In this document: one piece after another, positions 27,653 through 36,882 of the stretch
How the letters are laid out: the number at the start of each line of letters is the position of its first letter
Position numbering within the stretch: position 1 is the first letter of the stretch
Source: an uncultured Pseudomonadales bacterium
GTDB lineage: Bacteria; Pseudomonadota; Gammaproteobacteria; Pseudomonadales; Azotimanducaceae
DNA: 64,000 bases
Assembly: GCA_937775265.1 (NCBI GenBank)
Contig: CALKBV010000007.1
Location: 1-64,000, forward strand
Direction: 5' to 3'
Made by a program: the position numbers and the translations under genes
The notes under the pieces: model-generated
Database searches by the model: none
What the model saw: only the letters and a program-made list of their open reading frames with translations
Told to the model about the DNA's origin: nothing

Positions 27653-27958
27653 GAGGATAGGAATTATAGATCGAAAGTCTGAGTATCGAATCGGGTTGGT
27701 TGCCTGCTTTTTTATGAAAGAGTGTAGCCGTATGACTCGTATGACTAGTAGTCGTTAAACGCTACCAAGTTTTTTGTTGTTTGTGGTTATTGGCTGACCT
27801 GGTGATGGACGATTAGCCAACGTGACTTTCTGTTGGCCTAGGGATAAATGCGCTGCCGTGATTTCAACCATCAGATCGCGGCAAAGAGATCGTTTTGCGG
27901 CCCTTGACTCGGCCTTTGCCGCCGCACAGCGGACAGCCAGAAATATCTATATCAAGCG
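27653..27958 (-). mobile_element. Dispersed repeat copy 7 (about 306 bp, reverse orientation)
   Basis: This is the only full-length copy in reverse orientation. From its outer end (27653, gaggataggaattatag) it runs to about 27958, where the reverse strand reads as the transposase-like D-I-D-I-S-x-C-P-L-C-G-G. The body has an 8-bp duplication (gtatgact). The stretch 27959-28020 contains no more similarity. The right end points into the deacylase operon 120 bp away. Confidence 0.82.
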
Positions 27959-28020
27959 GATCATCAAAAAAGATCACGAAGCGGCGCGGGCTTTAGCAAC
28001 CCCACAGTAGACGTGTCAGC

Positions 28021-29562
28021 TCAGCGAGTGGTTTCAAATACATAGGTTGCCAGCGCATCCAGCTCCTGACTGTTCAGCTGGTCGCCATACGCGGGCATTA
28101 TGCCCACGCCCTGACTCACGGACTGTCTTACACTCGACAGGCTCGGTTGAAGTTGATTGAGGTTGGGCCCGACCGCACCCTGCGCCCCAGCGTCGTTTAA
28201 AGTATGGCAAACACCGCAACCGGGCTGGGCTTTTGTGAGAAATAGTTCGCGACCACGCTGTGCTGTGGCAGATAGAGAGATTGGCTTGTCACTTACCGGC
28301 GTGGCTTTAGCAGTTTCATTCGTCTTGACCGTTGCGCTAGCAGCAGCGACCGGAGTTACAGGCAACAGAGACACCACGTTTATGCTCAGCCCATGGTCCT
28401 TCCAGCCGTTGTGGCCATAGCCCCGCTCGTTCTCCTTTCGCTCTCGGGGCTGCCAGTCACCCAGACCATCCTGTGCTCTACAAACAGCACGGTGTTTTCC
28501 AACGCCTAAGTCGAGTGGGAATTTAAAGGCTCGCCAGGCGTTAATACCCAAATCCGGTCCAACGAACTCAGCCTGCTGCCAGTGCTGACCGTTATCAACG
28601 GAGACTTCGACTTGCTTAATACCCCGTTCTCCTGAAAAAGCCACACCGTAAAGCGCATGATTCCCGGCCAAAATCGGTGCGTCGTCTGCACCGGGGCCGT
28701 TGAGCCAGGATTTAACCGGCATCCGAAACATAGAGGGATGCTGTGGCCCACCGCTTTCACCGATATCTCGCAGACGATAGCCCGATTGTTGTATCTTCGC
28801 CGAGGACTGCCCTTCGGTGGCGGCCAATCGTTTCACCCATTTAACGTTATTCACACCAAAATAGCCTGGAACGATAAGACGCAGGGGCCCACCGTGTGCC
28901 AGAGACAGTGGCGCTCCGTTCATTTCCCATACCAAGAGGCAGTCCTTAAGAGCTTTTTCTATTGGTACCGAGCGCTCAACCGCAACCTGGTCGGCGTCAA
29001 TGCCTTCAGGAATGCTCTCAGCGCCAGTTGTCGTGAGAAATTCTAGCCCCTCTTTGGCTCCCCCAAAGCGTGCCAAAACATCGGCCACTCGCACGCCAGT
29101 CCATAGAGCACAACCGGCCGCCCCTACCACCCACTCCGAACCCGATGGGTGGTGTGGAAAAAAGGCCCGTCCGTTACCAGAGCACTGAATTACTGTTGCT
29201 ATGGTTATCGGGTTCATTGCCTTCAGTTCAGCGAGTGTCAGACTTCCTGAGCGCTCGGCCGCCTCAACTTCAAATAGCCAGCTATCTCGCTGCGCGAGAA
29301 TATCGGGCGATGGCATGGGCAGGTTATTGCGTACAAAGAAGTGGGATTCGGGAGTTAGCGGACCAAAGCCAAAACTTGATCGACGCACCTCCAGTGCCCA
29401 GGGAATATCGTTGTGGCGTAAAAAATCTCCCTCAGTTTTCCCACTGGGCATGGCGCGCATCGACACGGCACTGCGCGCCAAGTTACCCAAAGGAGAAAAC
29501 AGTAGCCCGACCCCCGCTGCCGATTTAAGGAAAAAGCGACGACTATTATCCTCAATGCTCAT
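28021..29562 (-). CDS. Sulfite dehydrogenase: molybdenum domain fused to cytochrome c
   Basis: The 513-residue protein starts with a twin-arginine signal (S-R-R-F-F-L-K, residues 7-13), so it is exported folded to the periplasm. Residues 80-250 form the sulfite-oxidase molybdopterin domain, with the molybdenum ligand C127 in V-I-Q-C-S-G-N-G-R and the G-G-P-L-R-L-I-V-P-G-Y-F-G block. Residues 270-395 are the dimerisation domain. After a linker (400-430), a cytochrome c domain carries C449-G-V-C-H453 and a likely axial M489. SoxCD and SorAB use separate heme subunits; here the two are one chain. It should oxidise sulfite or an organic sulfur compound and pass electrons to periplasmic cytochromes. 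Confidence 0.87.
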   Translation of the reverse strand: MSIEDNSRRFFLKSAAGVGLLFSPLGNLARSAVSMRAMPSGKTEGDFLRHNDIPWALEVRRSSFGFGPLTPESHFFVRNNLPMPSPDILAQRDSWLFEVEAAERSGSLTLAELKAMNPITIATVIQCSGNGRAFFPHHPSGSEWVVGAAGCALWTGVRVADVLARFGGAKEGLEFLTTTGAESIPEGIDADQVAVERSVPIEKALKDCLLVWEMNGAPLSLAHGGPLRLIVPGYFGVNNVKWVKRLAATEGQSSAKIQQSGYRLRDIGESGGPQHPSMFRMPVKSWLNGPGADDAPILAGNHALYGVAFSGERGIKQVEVSVDNGQHWQQAEFVGPDLGINAWRAFKFPLDLGVGKHRAVCRAQDGLGDWQPRERKENERGYGHNGWKDHGLSINVVSLLPVTPVAAASATVKTNETAKATPVSDKPISLSATAQRGRELFLTKAQPGCGVCHTLNDAGAQGAVGPNLNQLQPSLSSVRQSVSQGVGIMPAYGDQLNSQELDALATYVFETTR

Positions 29563-29644
29563 GCTTATTCTTTTAGAGTGACTCGCTAAGTTTTTCTACG
29601 CAATACCACCGACCATAGCACACAAACCGAGTCCAAAAATGGCG

Positions 29645-29775
29645 TTAGTAGCCGAGTATTTCTAACTTGGTCTTATATTCCTTTCTCAGATGCGCCAGTG
29701 TGGTCTGGATCGCGTCCGGGTCGGTGACATCTGCGATCACCTGCAGCGTGCCGCCGCACAGCGGACAGCAACCTG
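29645..29775 (-). pseudogene. C-terminal remnant of an IS91-family transposase
   Basis: The reverse frame ends C-C-P-L-C-G-G-T-L-Q-V-I-A-D-V-T-D-P-D-A-I then L-A-H-L-R-K, which is the usual end of IS91-type transposases. It keeps the part after C-P-L-C-G-G that the dispersed repeats have lost or changed, so it derives from a related but different element or an intact-tail version. Nothing upstream of the cysteine box is recognisable. Confidence 0.65.
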
Positions 29776-29848
29776 ACTTTCTGTTCTTCGACTCCGCAAT
29801 CAACCCAGCCTCTCTAACCTGGCGCATCACCAGCCGGATCACTTACTC

Positions 29849-30265
29849 CTAGTAAGGCTTGTCCAGCTCAAGGTATCGATTGGCTATACACCACTGTCCG
29901 TTTTCTTTTATCACCTGGTCGCGATAAACCCCCGAGGACAGGAGCAGAATATCGTCGTTCTCCGTAGCCATTAAAGTCAGGTTGGAAATGACGACAGTCT
30001 TGTCGTCCGCGACTTCGAAGAAAATGTTCGAAATGACGTGGCGGCGCACATCGGTCTGTTCCGCCATGGATCCTGTCATCAAGTCCATGATGCCGCTTTT
30101 GCTTTCAAATGGCCCTATCAGATCGCCACCGGCAATTCGCATACTAAAGTTGGCTTGTTCAGCGAAACACGCTTCGAGCATACCAATCTCCCGCTCATCG
30201 TAGGCATACGCAGCCCGGCTCAATAACTCATGAATTTCTAGTTTTTCTTCAATATTTATACTCAT
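29849..30265 (-). CDS. SnoaL-like (NTF2-fold) protein
   Basis: The 138-residue protein has the small alpha+beta barrel pattern of SnoaL_4-type proteins: an N-terminal helix pair (I-H-E-L-L-S-R-A-A-Y-A-Y-D), L-E-A-C-F-A-E-Q-A-N-F, R-R-H-V-I-S-N, and G-x-Y-R-D-Q-V with W-C-I-A-N-R-Y. Members include small isomerases, dehydratases and the beta subunits of ring-hydroxylating dioxygenases. The R-R-H motif is typical of the dehydratase-like group. There is no partner gene next to it. The substrate is unknown. Confidence 0.8.
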   Translation of the reverse strand: MSINIEEKLEIHELLSRAAYAYDEREIGMLEACFAEQANFSMRIAGGDLIGPFESKSGIMDLMTGSMAEQTDVRRHVISNIFFEVADDKTVVISNLTLMATENDDILLLSSGVYRDQVIKENGQWCIANRYLELDKPY

Positions 30266-30349
30266 GCCTCTACCTCCATACCTAAAACATTCAGTGCCCT
30301 GGAAACAACAAGGCCAACTAAAAATAACAATTGTACTTTCCTTGTCATT

Positions 30350-30424
30350 GAGAGTAGGAATTATAACAGGTCTGATTCGATACTCAGACTTTCGCTAGAA
30401 AAGCCCTGTTATAATTCCGATCCT
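30350..30424. repeat. Dispersed repeat copies 8a/8b: two right ends in inverted arrangement
   Basis: A 21-bp reverse copy of the outermost end (30350-30370) directly abuts a forward terminal unit (30372-30424), giving an inverted repeat ggaattataacagg/cctgttataattcc with about 35 bp between. The forward unit starts at the same internal point as copies 2 and 10. Confidence 0.8.
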
Positions 30425-30431
30425 AGGCGAG

Positions 30432-30716
30432 GTCGAGTTGATTACGGCGAACGGTGGCTACCTGACGAAATCTGCTTTTGGATATTATTCCTCTGAGCCA
30501 CCTGCGGTGGATTTCCAGCATGAGAATATACTAGCGGAGGTTGAGGTTACACCGAAAAGGGAATGGCTTGTGAACCATGACGAATAGGTAAGGATCGAAT
30601 TCCATACCGTAATGTATCAGGCTGGGAGCCTGCAACCGGACACGCGGCCTGTCTTACTGCAGATGGCAAACGGACATGGGCAAACACCAAGGTCCGGTAG
30701 CTCGCCGTCGAAATGA
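30432..30716 (+). pseudogene. C-terminal fragment of a thiolase-like acetyl-CoA acetyltransferase
   Basis: The frame starts 8 bp after repeat copy 8b with T-A-N-G-G-Y-L-T-K-S-A-F-G-Y-Y-S-S-E-P-P. This is the pattern of the C-terminal part of SCP-x/thiolase-like proteins with a TGD-type end domain. A TAG at 30585 interrupts it, but the same frame continues V-R-I-E-F-H-T-V-M-Y to a TGA at 30714. The catalytic core is absent. 30717-30785 is plain leader sequence for the next gene. Confidence 0.65.
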
Positions 30717-30785
30717 CGCAATCAGCATTTTTTGGCCACAGGGCCAGCATCAACGGAGAAGGTGTGCTAAGCATACCGTAAGACT

Positions 30786-31661
30786 ATGAATACATATCTG
30801 GAAAAGATGGGCTATGCGGAGCAAGACAGGGTTCTCATTACTCACATCGATGACATGGGGTTCTGCCACGCCGCGAATGCCGCGTCTTTGATGTGTCTGC
30901 TTAGCGGCGCCGCTAGTTGTGGTTCCGTGATCGTTAACTCGCCCTGGTTTTTGGAAGCGGCGAAAATATGTAAAGAAAATCCGCAATTTGATGTCGGTGT
31001 GCACCTGACCCTGACTTGTGAATATCCCACTTTTCGCTGGCCTGCGCTCAGCTCCAGGGATCCATCGAGTGGTTTGATAGATGCAGAAGGTTACATGTGG
31101 CACACCCGTGAAGATGCTGTTCGCAATGTAAAAGAAGATGCCGCTGAAGCTGAAATGAGAGAGCAAATCGACAGGGCGCTAGCTGCAGGGATTGATGTCA
31201 CGCATATTGATACTCACATGGGGTCGGTGGTTCACCCAAAATTTCTTCGAATATATCTTAACCTCGCCAGAGAATATTGTATCCCTGCGTTCCTGCCAAA
31301 CATTACCCTGGACAGGCTGATGGCCCTAGGTGAAAACGAGATGGCCAACGGTTATCTGGAGGCGCTTGAAGGAGTTGATCTGGATAGCGTGCCTACGCTC
31401 GACGAAATTATTATCGATACGCTAGTTGATCTTGACGACAAAAAATCTTTTTATCGTGAATTAATTGACGGCATCAAACCCGGGCTCACCCACCTCCTGT
31501 TTCACCCGGCAAAGGATGGCGAAGAGTTAAAGGCAATTGCAGACACTTTCGCTTCCCGTAATGCAGATTATGAAGCGTTCAGTGACCCTGACCTCAAAGC
31601 GTATATAGAGGCGGCTGGTATCAAACATATCGGATACCGGGAGTTAAGGGCACATCTTTGA
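30786..31661 (+). CDS. ChbG/YdjC-like carbohydrate deacetylase
   Basis: The 291-residue protein is of the YdjC family of metal-dependent deacetylases acting on chitooligosaccharides and related sugars. The metal site can be followed: D-D near residue 22-23 (I-D-D-M-G), H in G-V-H-L-T-L, and H-x-D-x-H in T-H-I-D-T-H-M-G. The general region H-L-L-F-H-P near the end provides another histidine. It is cytoplasmic, as no signal peptide is seen. The ATG at 30786 begins the first well-conserved strand about 15 residues later. The peptidase gene follows 43 bp downstream on the same strand. Confidence 0.85.
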   Translation: MNTYLEKMGYAEQDRVLITHIDDMGFCHAANAASLMCLLSGAASCGSVIVNSPWFLEAAKICKENPQFDVGVHLTLTCEYPTFRWPALSSRDPSSGLIDAEGYMWHTREDAVRNVKEDAAEAEMREQIDRALAAGIDVTHIDTHMGSVVHPKFLRIYLNLAREYCIPAFLPNITLDRLMALGENEMANGYLEALEGVDLDSVPTLDEIIIDTLVDLDDKKSFYRELIDGIKPGLTHLLFHPAKDGEELKAIADTFASRNADYEAFSDPDLKAYIEAAGIKHIGYRELRAHL

Positions 31662-31704
31662 AGCGCTTGATTGAAACACTTGTTTGAAGCCCGGGAGTGT
31701 TAAT

Positions 31705-33912
31705 ATGATATCAAGTAAGCCTTCGGTAAATCTTACCGCATTGATCAGCATCCTACTTATTGGCTGTTCGCAATCGGAATCCCTGGAGGACATAAAAATC
31801 ACTTATCCAGAAACAAGAATGGGCGATGTTGTTGATACTTATTTTGGAGTCGAAGTCCCTGATCCATATCGTTGGCTGGAGGACGATCTAAGCAATGAGA
31901 CAGGAGATTGGGTCAAGGCGCAGAATGAAGTTACAGCCGGATACCTCACTCAGATTCCCTATCGAGCAGAACTGAAGGAAAGGCTGGAGAACCTGTGGGA
32001 TTACGAGAAGGAAACCGAACCGTTTCGCGAAGGCAATTTCACCTATTTTTATCGTAACAATGGACTGCAGGATCAGTATGTTATTTACCGAAGAAATAGT
32101 AACGGGAAGGAAGAATTATTCCTGAACCCAAATAACTTTTCAGAAGACGGGACGACATCTTTGTCGGCTCTGTCATTTTCCAGGTCAGGGGGCATTGCTG
32201 CCTATTCGATTTCTGAGGGTGGCAGCGACTGGCGGAAAATTATCGTACTGGATGCCATCACAAAAGAACAAATAGAAGCACCGCTGGTTAACATTAAGTT
32301 TTCTGGCCTTTCATGGCGCGGTGACGAGGGATTCTATTACTCAGGTTATGACAAACCTGAAGGCAGTGAGCTTTCTGCAAGGGTTGACCAGCATAAACTC
32401 TATTTCCACAAGCTGGGGCAACCTCAATCCAGTGATGAATTGATATTCGGCGGATCTGCGCAGCAGAAACGTCGATACGTTGGTGCCGCAGTGACGGAAG
32501 ATGATCGTTATCTTTTAATCGAGGGTGCGCAGTCGACTACAGGTAATGACTTGTATCTCATGGACTTGGCAAGTCATGATAGAGAACTGGTCACGATTCT
32601 CGATCATATGGACTCGGATACCTACCTGCTCGACAACCGCGGCAGTAAACTTTTTTTCATGACCAACCTCGACGCCCCGAACCAACGGGTCGTGACAGTT
32701 GATGCCAGTGAACCCACCCAGGATAAGTGGCTGGACTTTATCCCGGAATCGACCGATGTTCTGAGTGCCTCGGTAGGCGGCGGATCTTTTTTTGCGCACT
32801 ATATGATCGAGGCGATCTCCCATGTTTACCAATATGACGTCGAGGGGAACAGGCTTCGGGAAGTTCCCCTGCCTGGTATTGGTACGGCGACAGCAATTGA
32901 AGGAAAGCGAAACGAAAAAGAACTCTATTATAGCTTTACTAACTACATGACACCTTCAAGCCTTTACAAATTTGATGTTCTGGAAGGTGACTCTGTCGTC
33001 TATCGAAAATCATCTGCTCAGTTCGATGCAGGAGACTACGAGTCGAAACAGGTGTTCTTCAACTCCCTCGACGGTACGAAAATACCCATGATCATCACTC
33101 ACAAAAAAGGAGTGATTCTTGATGGCAAGAATCCCACGATACTTTATGGTTATGGTGGTTTCGATATCAGCCTGACTCCGGCATTCAGTATTACTAATGC
33201 TGTTTGGATGGAGCTCGGTGGTATTTATGCAGTGCCGAATATCCGGGGCGGGGGCGAATACGGGAAGGCCTGGCACGATGCCGGAACGCAATTGAAGAAG
33301 CAGAATGTATTCGATGATTTTATCGCTGCCGCGGAATACCTGATTGAGAAGAAATACACATCTGCCGACTACCTTGCCCTTCGGGGTGGATCCAACGGCG
33401 GATTGCTGGTTGGCGCGGTTATGACGCAAAGGCCAGATCTGATGAAGGTTGCACTACCCGCTGTGGGGGTCATGGATATGCTTCGGTATCACACTTTTAC
33501 TGCTGGCGCCGGTTGGGCATACGATTATGGAACTTCCGGGCAGAGCAAAGAGATGTTTGAGTATTTGAGAGCTTATTCGCCAGTTCACAATATCAGGCAG
33601 GGAGTGGTTTACCCAGCGACGCTGGTGACCACTGGTGATCACGATGATCGCGTGGTACCGGCACATTCCTTCAAGTTTGCCGCCGGCCTGCAGGCGAAAC
33701 AAACCGGTAATAATCCCACGGTGATCAGAATTGAAACCAAAGCCGGGCACGGAGCAGGAACCCCGGTTTCAAAGATCATAGACCAGTATGCGGATATATT
33801 CGGTTTCACCTTGTTCAGCATGGGGATTGAGCAGTTGCCCCATCGTGAGCTCCAGCGAGAATTAGAATTGCGCGTTCGTCAGACGGCGACTAGAAGGGTT
33901 TGTCCCTGGTAA
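31705..33912 (+). CDS. Prolyl oligopeptidase (S9A), lipoprotein
   Basis: The 735-residue protein starts at ATG 31705 (gggag 8 bases before) and has a lipobox L-L-I-G-C near residues 18-22, so it is an exported lipoprotein. The order is N-terminal P-D-P-Y-R-W-L-E-D, a seven-bladed propeller, then the peptidase domain with Y-G-Y-G-G-F, nucleophile G-G-S-N-G-G, aspartate in G-D-H-D-D-R-V and histidine in K-A-G-H-G. It cleaves short peptides after proline. The family normally ends soon after the F-G-F-x-L-F segment; here a charged 27-residue tail (R-E-L-Q-R-E-L-E-L-R) follows, which may reflect loss of the original stop codon. Confidence 0.9.
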   Translation: MISSKPSVNLTALISILLIGCSQSESLEDIKITYPETRMGDVVDTYFGVEVPDPYRWLEDDLSNETGDWVKAQNEVTAGYLTQIPYRAELKERLENLWDYEKETEPFREGNFTYFYRNNGLQDQYVIYRRNSNGKEELFLNPNNFSEDGTTSLSALSFSRSGGIAAYSISEGGSDWRKIIVLDAITKEQIEAPLVNIKFSGLSWRGDEGFYYSGYDKPEGSELSARVDQHKLYFHKLGQPQSSDELIFGGSAQQKRRYVGAAVTEDDRYLLIEGAQSTTGNDLYLMDLASHDRELVTILDHMDSDTYLLDNRGSKLFFMTNLDAPNQRVVTVDASEPTQDKWLDFIPESTDVLSASVGGGSFFAHYMIEAISHVYQYDVEGNRLREVPLPGIGTATAIEGKRNEKELYYSFTNYMTPSSLYKFDVLEGDSVVYRKSSAQFDAGDYESKQVFFNSLDGTKIPMIITHKKGVILDGKNPTILYGYGGFDISLTPAFSITNAVWMELGGIYAVPNIRGGGEYGKAWHDAGTQLKKQNVFDDFIAAAEYLIEKKYTSADYLALRGGSNGGLLVGAVMTQRPDLMKVALPAVGVMDMLRYHTFTAGAGWAYDYGTSGQSKEMFEYLRAYSPVHNIRQGVVYPATLVTTGDHDDRVVPAHSFKFAAGLQAKQTGNNPTVIRIETKAGHGAGTPVSKIIDQYADIFGFTLFSMGIEQLPHRELQRELELRVRQTATRRVCPW

Positions 33913-34021
33913 GGCTCATTCGATGCATTAATCTTCTCTGTCCTGCATACTCATTAGCCGCACAAAAAAGAAAAACCGTCACCCACCACATCGACACACA
34001 GAGTTAGACACAACACGAGCT

Positions 34022-35455
34022 ATGAAGACTGCAGAATACGGAATCCAACTTCGACAGGGTGGCACGGCGAGCCAAACCCTTTACCAATGCTTAGACGCCG
34101 CGGTTCAGGCTTATCCTTCTGTATTCGCCGAGATCAAATTCCCCGAGAACGCGCGGGATTTTAAGGCGAGCTACGTTACGGTATTGCCTCGGTTTGAAGC
34201 CGCAAGAATTAACGACCCCGCGCGTGCAGACATCGCCCAACTGCTGGCTAAAACCTTTCAAACGCAGCTAATTTACCAAGATGATCAAGGCTTCCGTGAG
34301 CTACACGAGCACCTGGCACGTCCCGCAAAACCGTTGTTACTCGAACGTTTGCTGCCAAACTGTGACCCAGGATGGCAACCCACTCTGCATTTCCTAAAAC
34401 AAGACTGGCCGGACCTTTCAAGCCTCGGCCGAGCACTGTTGGCAGAAAACATCGTCTCAGCAGGCGCCGAGGATGCGCTACAGTGGCTTACCCAGCACCT
34501 GGGTCAGGATCACCGGGTCGACCTATCAGGACGAAAGGTCGTGATCTTTGGCGCCAGCGCTGAGATGGCACCCACCGCGCAGTTCAACGCAGCTGGTGCT
34601 GAAATTCTTTGGCTAGATCTTACGCCACCAACAGAACTGACGGCATCTCAATTTCGGGGTGGCGGCTTACAATTCCCTACCGATGGGGTCAATTTACTGA
34701 CCCAGCCCGCAGAAACCTTGGCTACCATCCTGGCCTTTGCGGACACCGAGCCACTCGACCTTTGCCTATACGCATACGCCCCCGGGCAAGCGCGGGAAAT
34801 GCGATTAACCGCTGGAATGAACGCCATCGTCAATGCCTTACCCAACGCACTCGTCAGAAGCATAACGCTGCTTTTATCGCCAACAACGGCAACCCCTTTA
34901 GATCCAACCGATCTTTTAGCACTGACCCATCGAAAAAATACCCGCCCAGTTTGGGAAGCGGTATTCGATGGGCTGGGTTTACTCGGCAGTGGTGGTGGCG
35001 CCGAGCTACAGGGACCCTCTGGCGCGAGCCGCTCGGTGGTTGGGATTCAAGGCGCAAGCTATCAGGCCGCCCAGTATCTGGCCAAACTGATGACTGCCGA
35101 AACCTGGGTGCAAAGCGGAACATCTTCCAGTGAGCAACGTGAGCCGCTGCGCGTGTCCGCCAACACTGCGCCCATCACCCAAACACGATCGATCGCCCAT
35201 CCGGTATTTGACGCTGCGTTCGGCGGCGCCGCCGCACTCGGCGTACAAACCTTTACCCCCGCCCAATCGCAGACCCTGAACGGGCTTCTAGCGGTGCACG
35301 ATTGGTTGCACCCGACGGCACCCCAGCCCGGAAAAATCCGCGTTCACGGCGGCATCCATACCTTGCCCTACCCGATGGATACTGCACTTCGAGTAGCGGC
35401 CGCGATTGGCTTCACTCAGTCACCAAAATTACTCGGTAGCTTACTAAAACGATAA
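34022..35455 (+). CDS. Hypothetical protein with a Rossmann-like segment
   Basis: I do not recognise this 477-residue protein. In the middle, R-K-V-V-I-F-G-A-S-A-E-M-A-P-T followed about 13 residues later by I-L-W-L-D-L resembles a nucleotide-binding beta-alpha-beta unit. A glycine-rich patch G-L-G-L-L-G-S-G-G-G lies near residue 320, and a late P-Y-P-M-D-T-A-L-R-V-A-A-A-I-G-F helix may be conserved. There is no signal peptide and no membrane segment. Coding character is clear over the whole length. It stands alone, with repeat copy 9 starting 11 bp after the stop. It may be a short-chain-dehydrogenase relative, which I cannot confirm. Confidence 0.65.
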   Translation: MKTAEYGIQLRQGGTASQTLYQCLDAAVQAYPSVFAEIKFPENARDFKASYVTVLPRFEAARINDPARADIAQLLAKTFQTQLIYQDDQGFRELHEHLARPAKPLLLERLLPNCDPGWQPTLHFLKQDWPDLSSLGRALLAENIVSAGAEDALQWLTQHLGQDHRVDLSGRKVVIFGASAEMAPTAQFNAAGAEILWLDLTPPTELTASQFRGGGLQFPTDGVNLLTQPAETLATILAFADTEPLDLCLYAYAPGQAREMRLTAGMNAIVNALPNALVRSITLLLSPTTATPLDPTDLLALTHRKNTRPVWEAVFDGLGLLGSGGGAELQGPSGASRSVVGIQGASYQAAQYLAKLMTAETWVQSGTSSSEQREPLRVSANTAPITQTRSIAHPVFDAAFGGAAALGVQTFTPAQSQTLNGLLAVHDWLHPTAPQPGKIRVHGGIHTLPYPMDTALRVAAAIGFTQSPKLLGSLLKR

Positions 35456-35465
35456 TGCAGCAATA

Positions 35466-35595
35466 CCTACAAACCCTGGTAGCGTTTAACCACTACTCGT
35501 CATACCGCTCGACTCTTTCATAAAACAAGCAGGCAACCGAGCTGATTCGATACTCAGACTTTCGATCGAAAAGCCCTGTTATAATTCCTATCCTC
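35466..35595 (+). repeat. Dispersed repeat copy 9 (130 bp)
   Basis: It runs from acaaaccctggtagcg to the perfect right end (ctttcgatcgaaaag, ttataattcctatcctc). The left end is of the same class as copies 1, 5 and 11. It sits between convergent genes. Confidence 0.88.
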
Positions 35596-35670
35596 TGATA
35601 TGTGGTGTAGATATCACTCATTGAGATTCTCGCGACGGCCAAGAGCCTGTCACCTTCACAAGCCTTTGTG

Positions 35671-36882
35671 CTAAGTATCTAACTGGTTAGAATTTCTAAT
35701 CGCATGACCGTACAACCAAAGCGCAGGTAGCAATAACAATCCTGCCGCACTGATTGCAACTCTCACGCCAAAATCGCGTCCGATTAAACCGACGCCGGGT
35801 CCACCTGCCATTTGCCCTAGAGCGTCCGACTGGCTATGCAAGGAAATCACCGTCGCACGCGAACTCGAAGGAATGTTTCGGTTAAACCAAGCCATGGTTA
35901 ACGGATGCGTAACGCTGCGCATTGGATGGATCAATATATACATCGCGAGTGCTAGCCAAACATAACCTGTCAACGCAAACATGATCACCGAAACAATAAT
36001 CAATGAAGTCGCAAGCGAAAGTGCAATAGCGAGTTGTCTCGCACTATTGGTATCGACCGTTCGCTCTGCGAGCGAAACCGCTCCAATAGATAAAAGGATA
36101 CCCATTGCCGCGAGTGTGCCGAACAACACTACTGTCGACATGCCCGTATATTCAACAAGGGGAAACTCCCTGATGAGATGAGCAACGGCTAGTCTGTCAT
36201 AACCTTCGCTGAAGGTACCAAACACAACGCCGACTACCATTAATAGTAACAAGGTCGATGAACCTCTAATGACACTTACACCTTCCTTCAACGTTGTAAG
36301 CATGGTGCCGTAACTTGCTGTTTCTCGGCCTTTGAACCCCGTCTCAGGCATCGCAAAAAACAACGCAATACTGAACAAACAAAAAAGCGCGCCGGAAACT
36401 ACAATGGGATAACCTGTTTCTACTGAACCAACAAAGACTGCGAACAGTATCCCCAGAAATGCACCATAGTTGCCTATCCGCGCACCAACGAGATAGGTCG
36501 CAGCAGCTTCAGCCTCGCCAATTTCATCCGCGAGCCACGCTTGATGTGCACCAGACACAAACGTCCAACCGATCCCCCACAAAAATGATGCTGCAACCAG
36601 GGCAAGGAAAGTAGGCACCAACCCCATCAATAAAAACCCAAGACCCGTTATGAAATAACCAACAACGACAGATAAACGCCTCGAATAAGTATCGGCTACG
36701 ATGCCTGTTGGTACTTCGAAGATAAATGCACTGACTTCCAGCGCGGTACCCACCAAAACGAGTTGCAACGGATCCAGTCGAACCACTTCGACCTGATACA
36801 CCATGAACACAGTGACCATCATCCAAAACAAGAGACCCCAGATAAAACTGGTTGCCAGATAAACTGATCGAGCTGGAAACAT
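35671..36882 (-). CDS. MFS transporter
   Basis: The 403-residue protein has 12 hydrophobic segments with the MFS loop G-I-V-A-D-T-Y-S-R-R between helices 2 and 3 (the family D-R-x-G-R-R region) and R-A-T-V-I-S-L-H-S-Q-S-D-A-L-G near helix 10. It belongs to the drug/metabolite proton antiporter-like group. The substrate is unknown. It is monocistronic, convergent with the hypothetical gene and repeat copy 9. Confidence 0.85.
   Translation of the reverse strand: MFPARSVYLATSFIWGLLFWMMVTVFMVYQVEVVRLDPLQLVLVGTALEVSAFIFEVPTGIVADTYSRRLSVVVGYFITGLGFLLMGLVPTFLALVAASFLWGIGWTFVSGAHQAWLADEIGEAEAAATYLVGARIGNYGAFLGILFAVFVGSVETGYPIVVSGALFCLFSIALFFAMPETGFKGRETASYGTMLTTLKEGVSVIRGSSTLLLLMVVGVVFGTFSEGYDRLAVAHLIREFPLVEYTGMSTVVLFGTLAAMGILLSIGAVSLAERTVDTNSARQLAIALSLATSLIIVSVIMFALTGYVWLALAMYILIHPMRSVTHPLTMAWFNRNIPSSSRATVISLHSQSDALGQMAGGPGVGLIGRDFGVRVAISAAGLLLLPALWLYGHAIRNSNQLDT

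Noticed and set aside
30432..30716. TAG at 30585 in the thiolase-like frame as recoding (pyrrolysine)
   Set aside because: The gene lacks its whole catalytic part, so it is a fragment; there is no reason to expect recoding.
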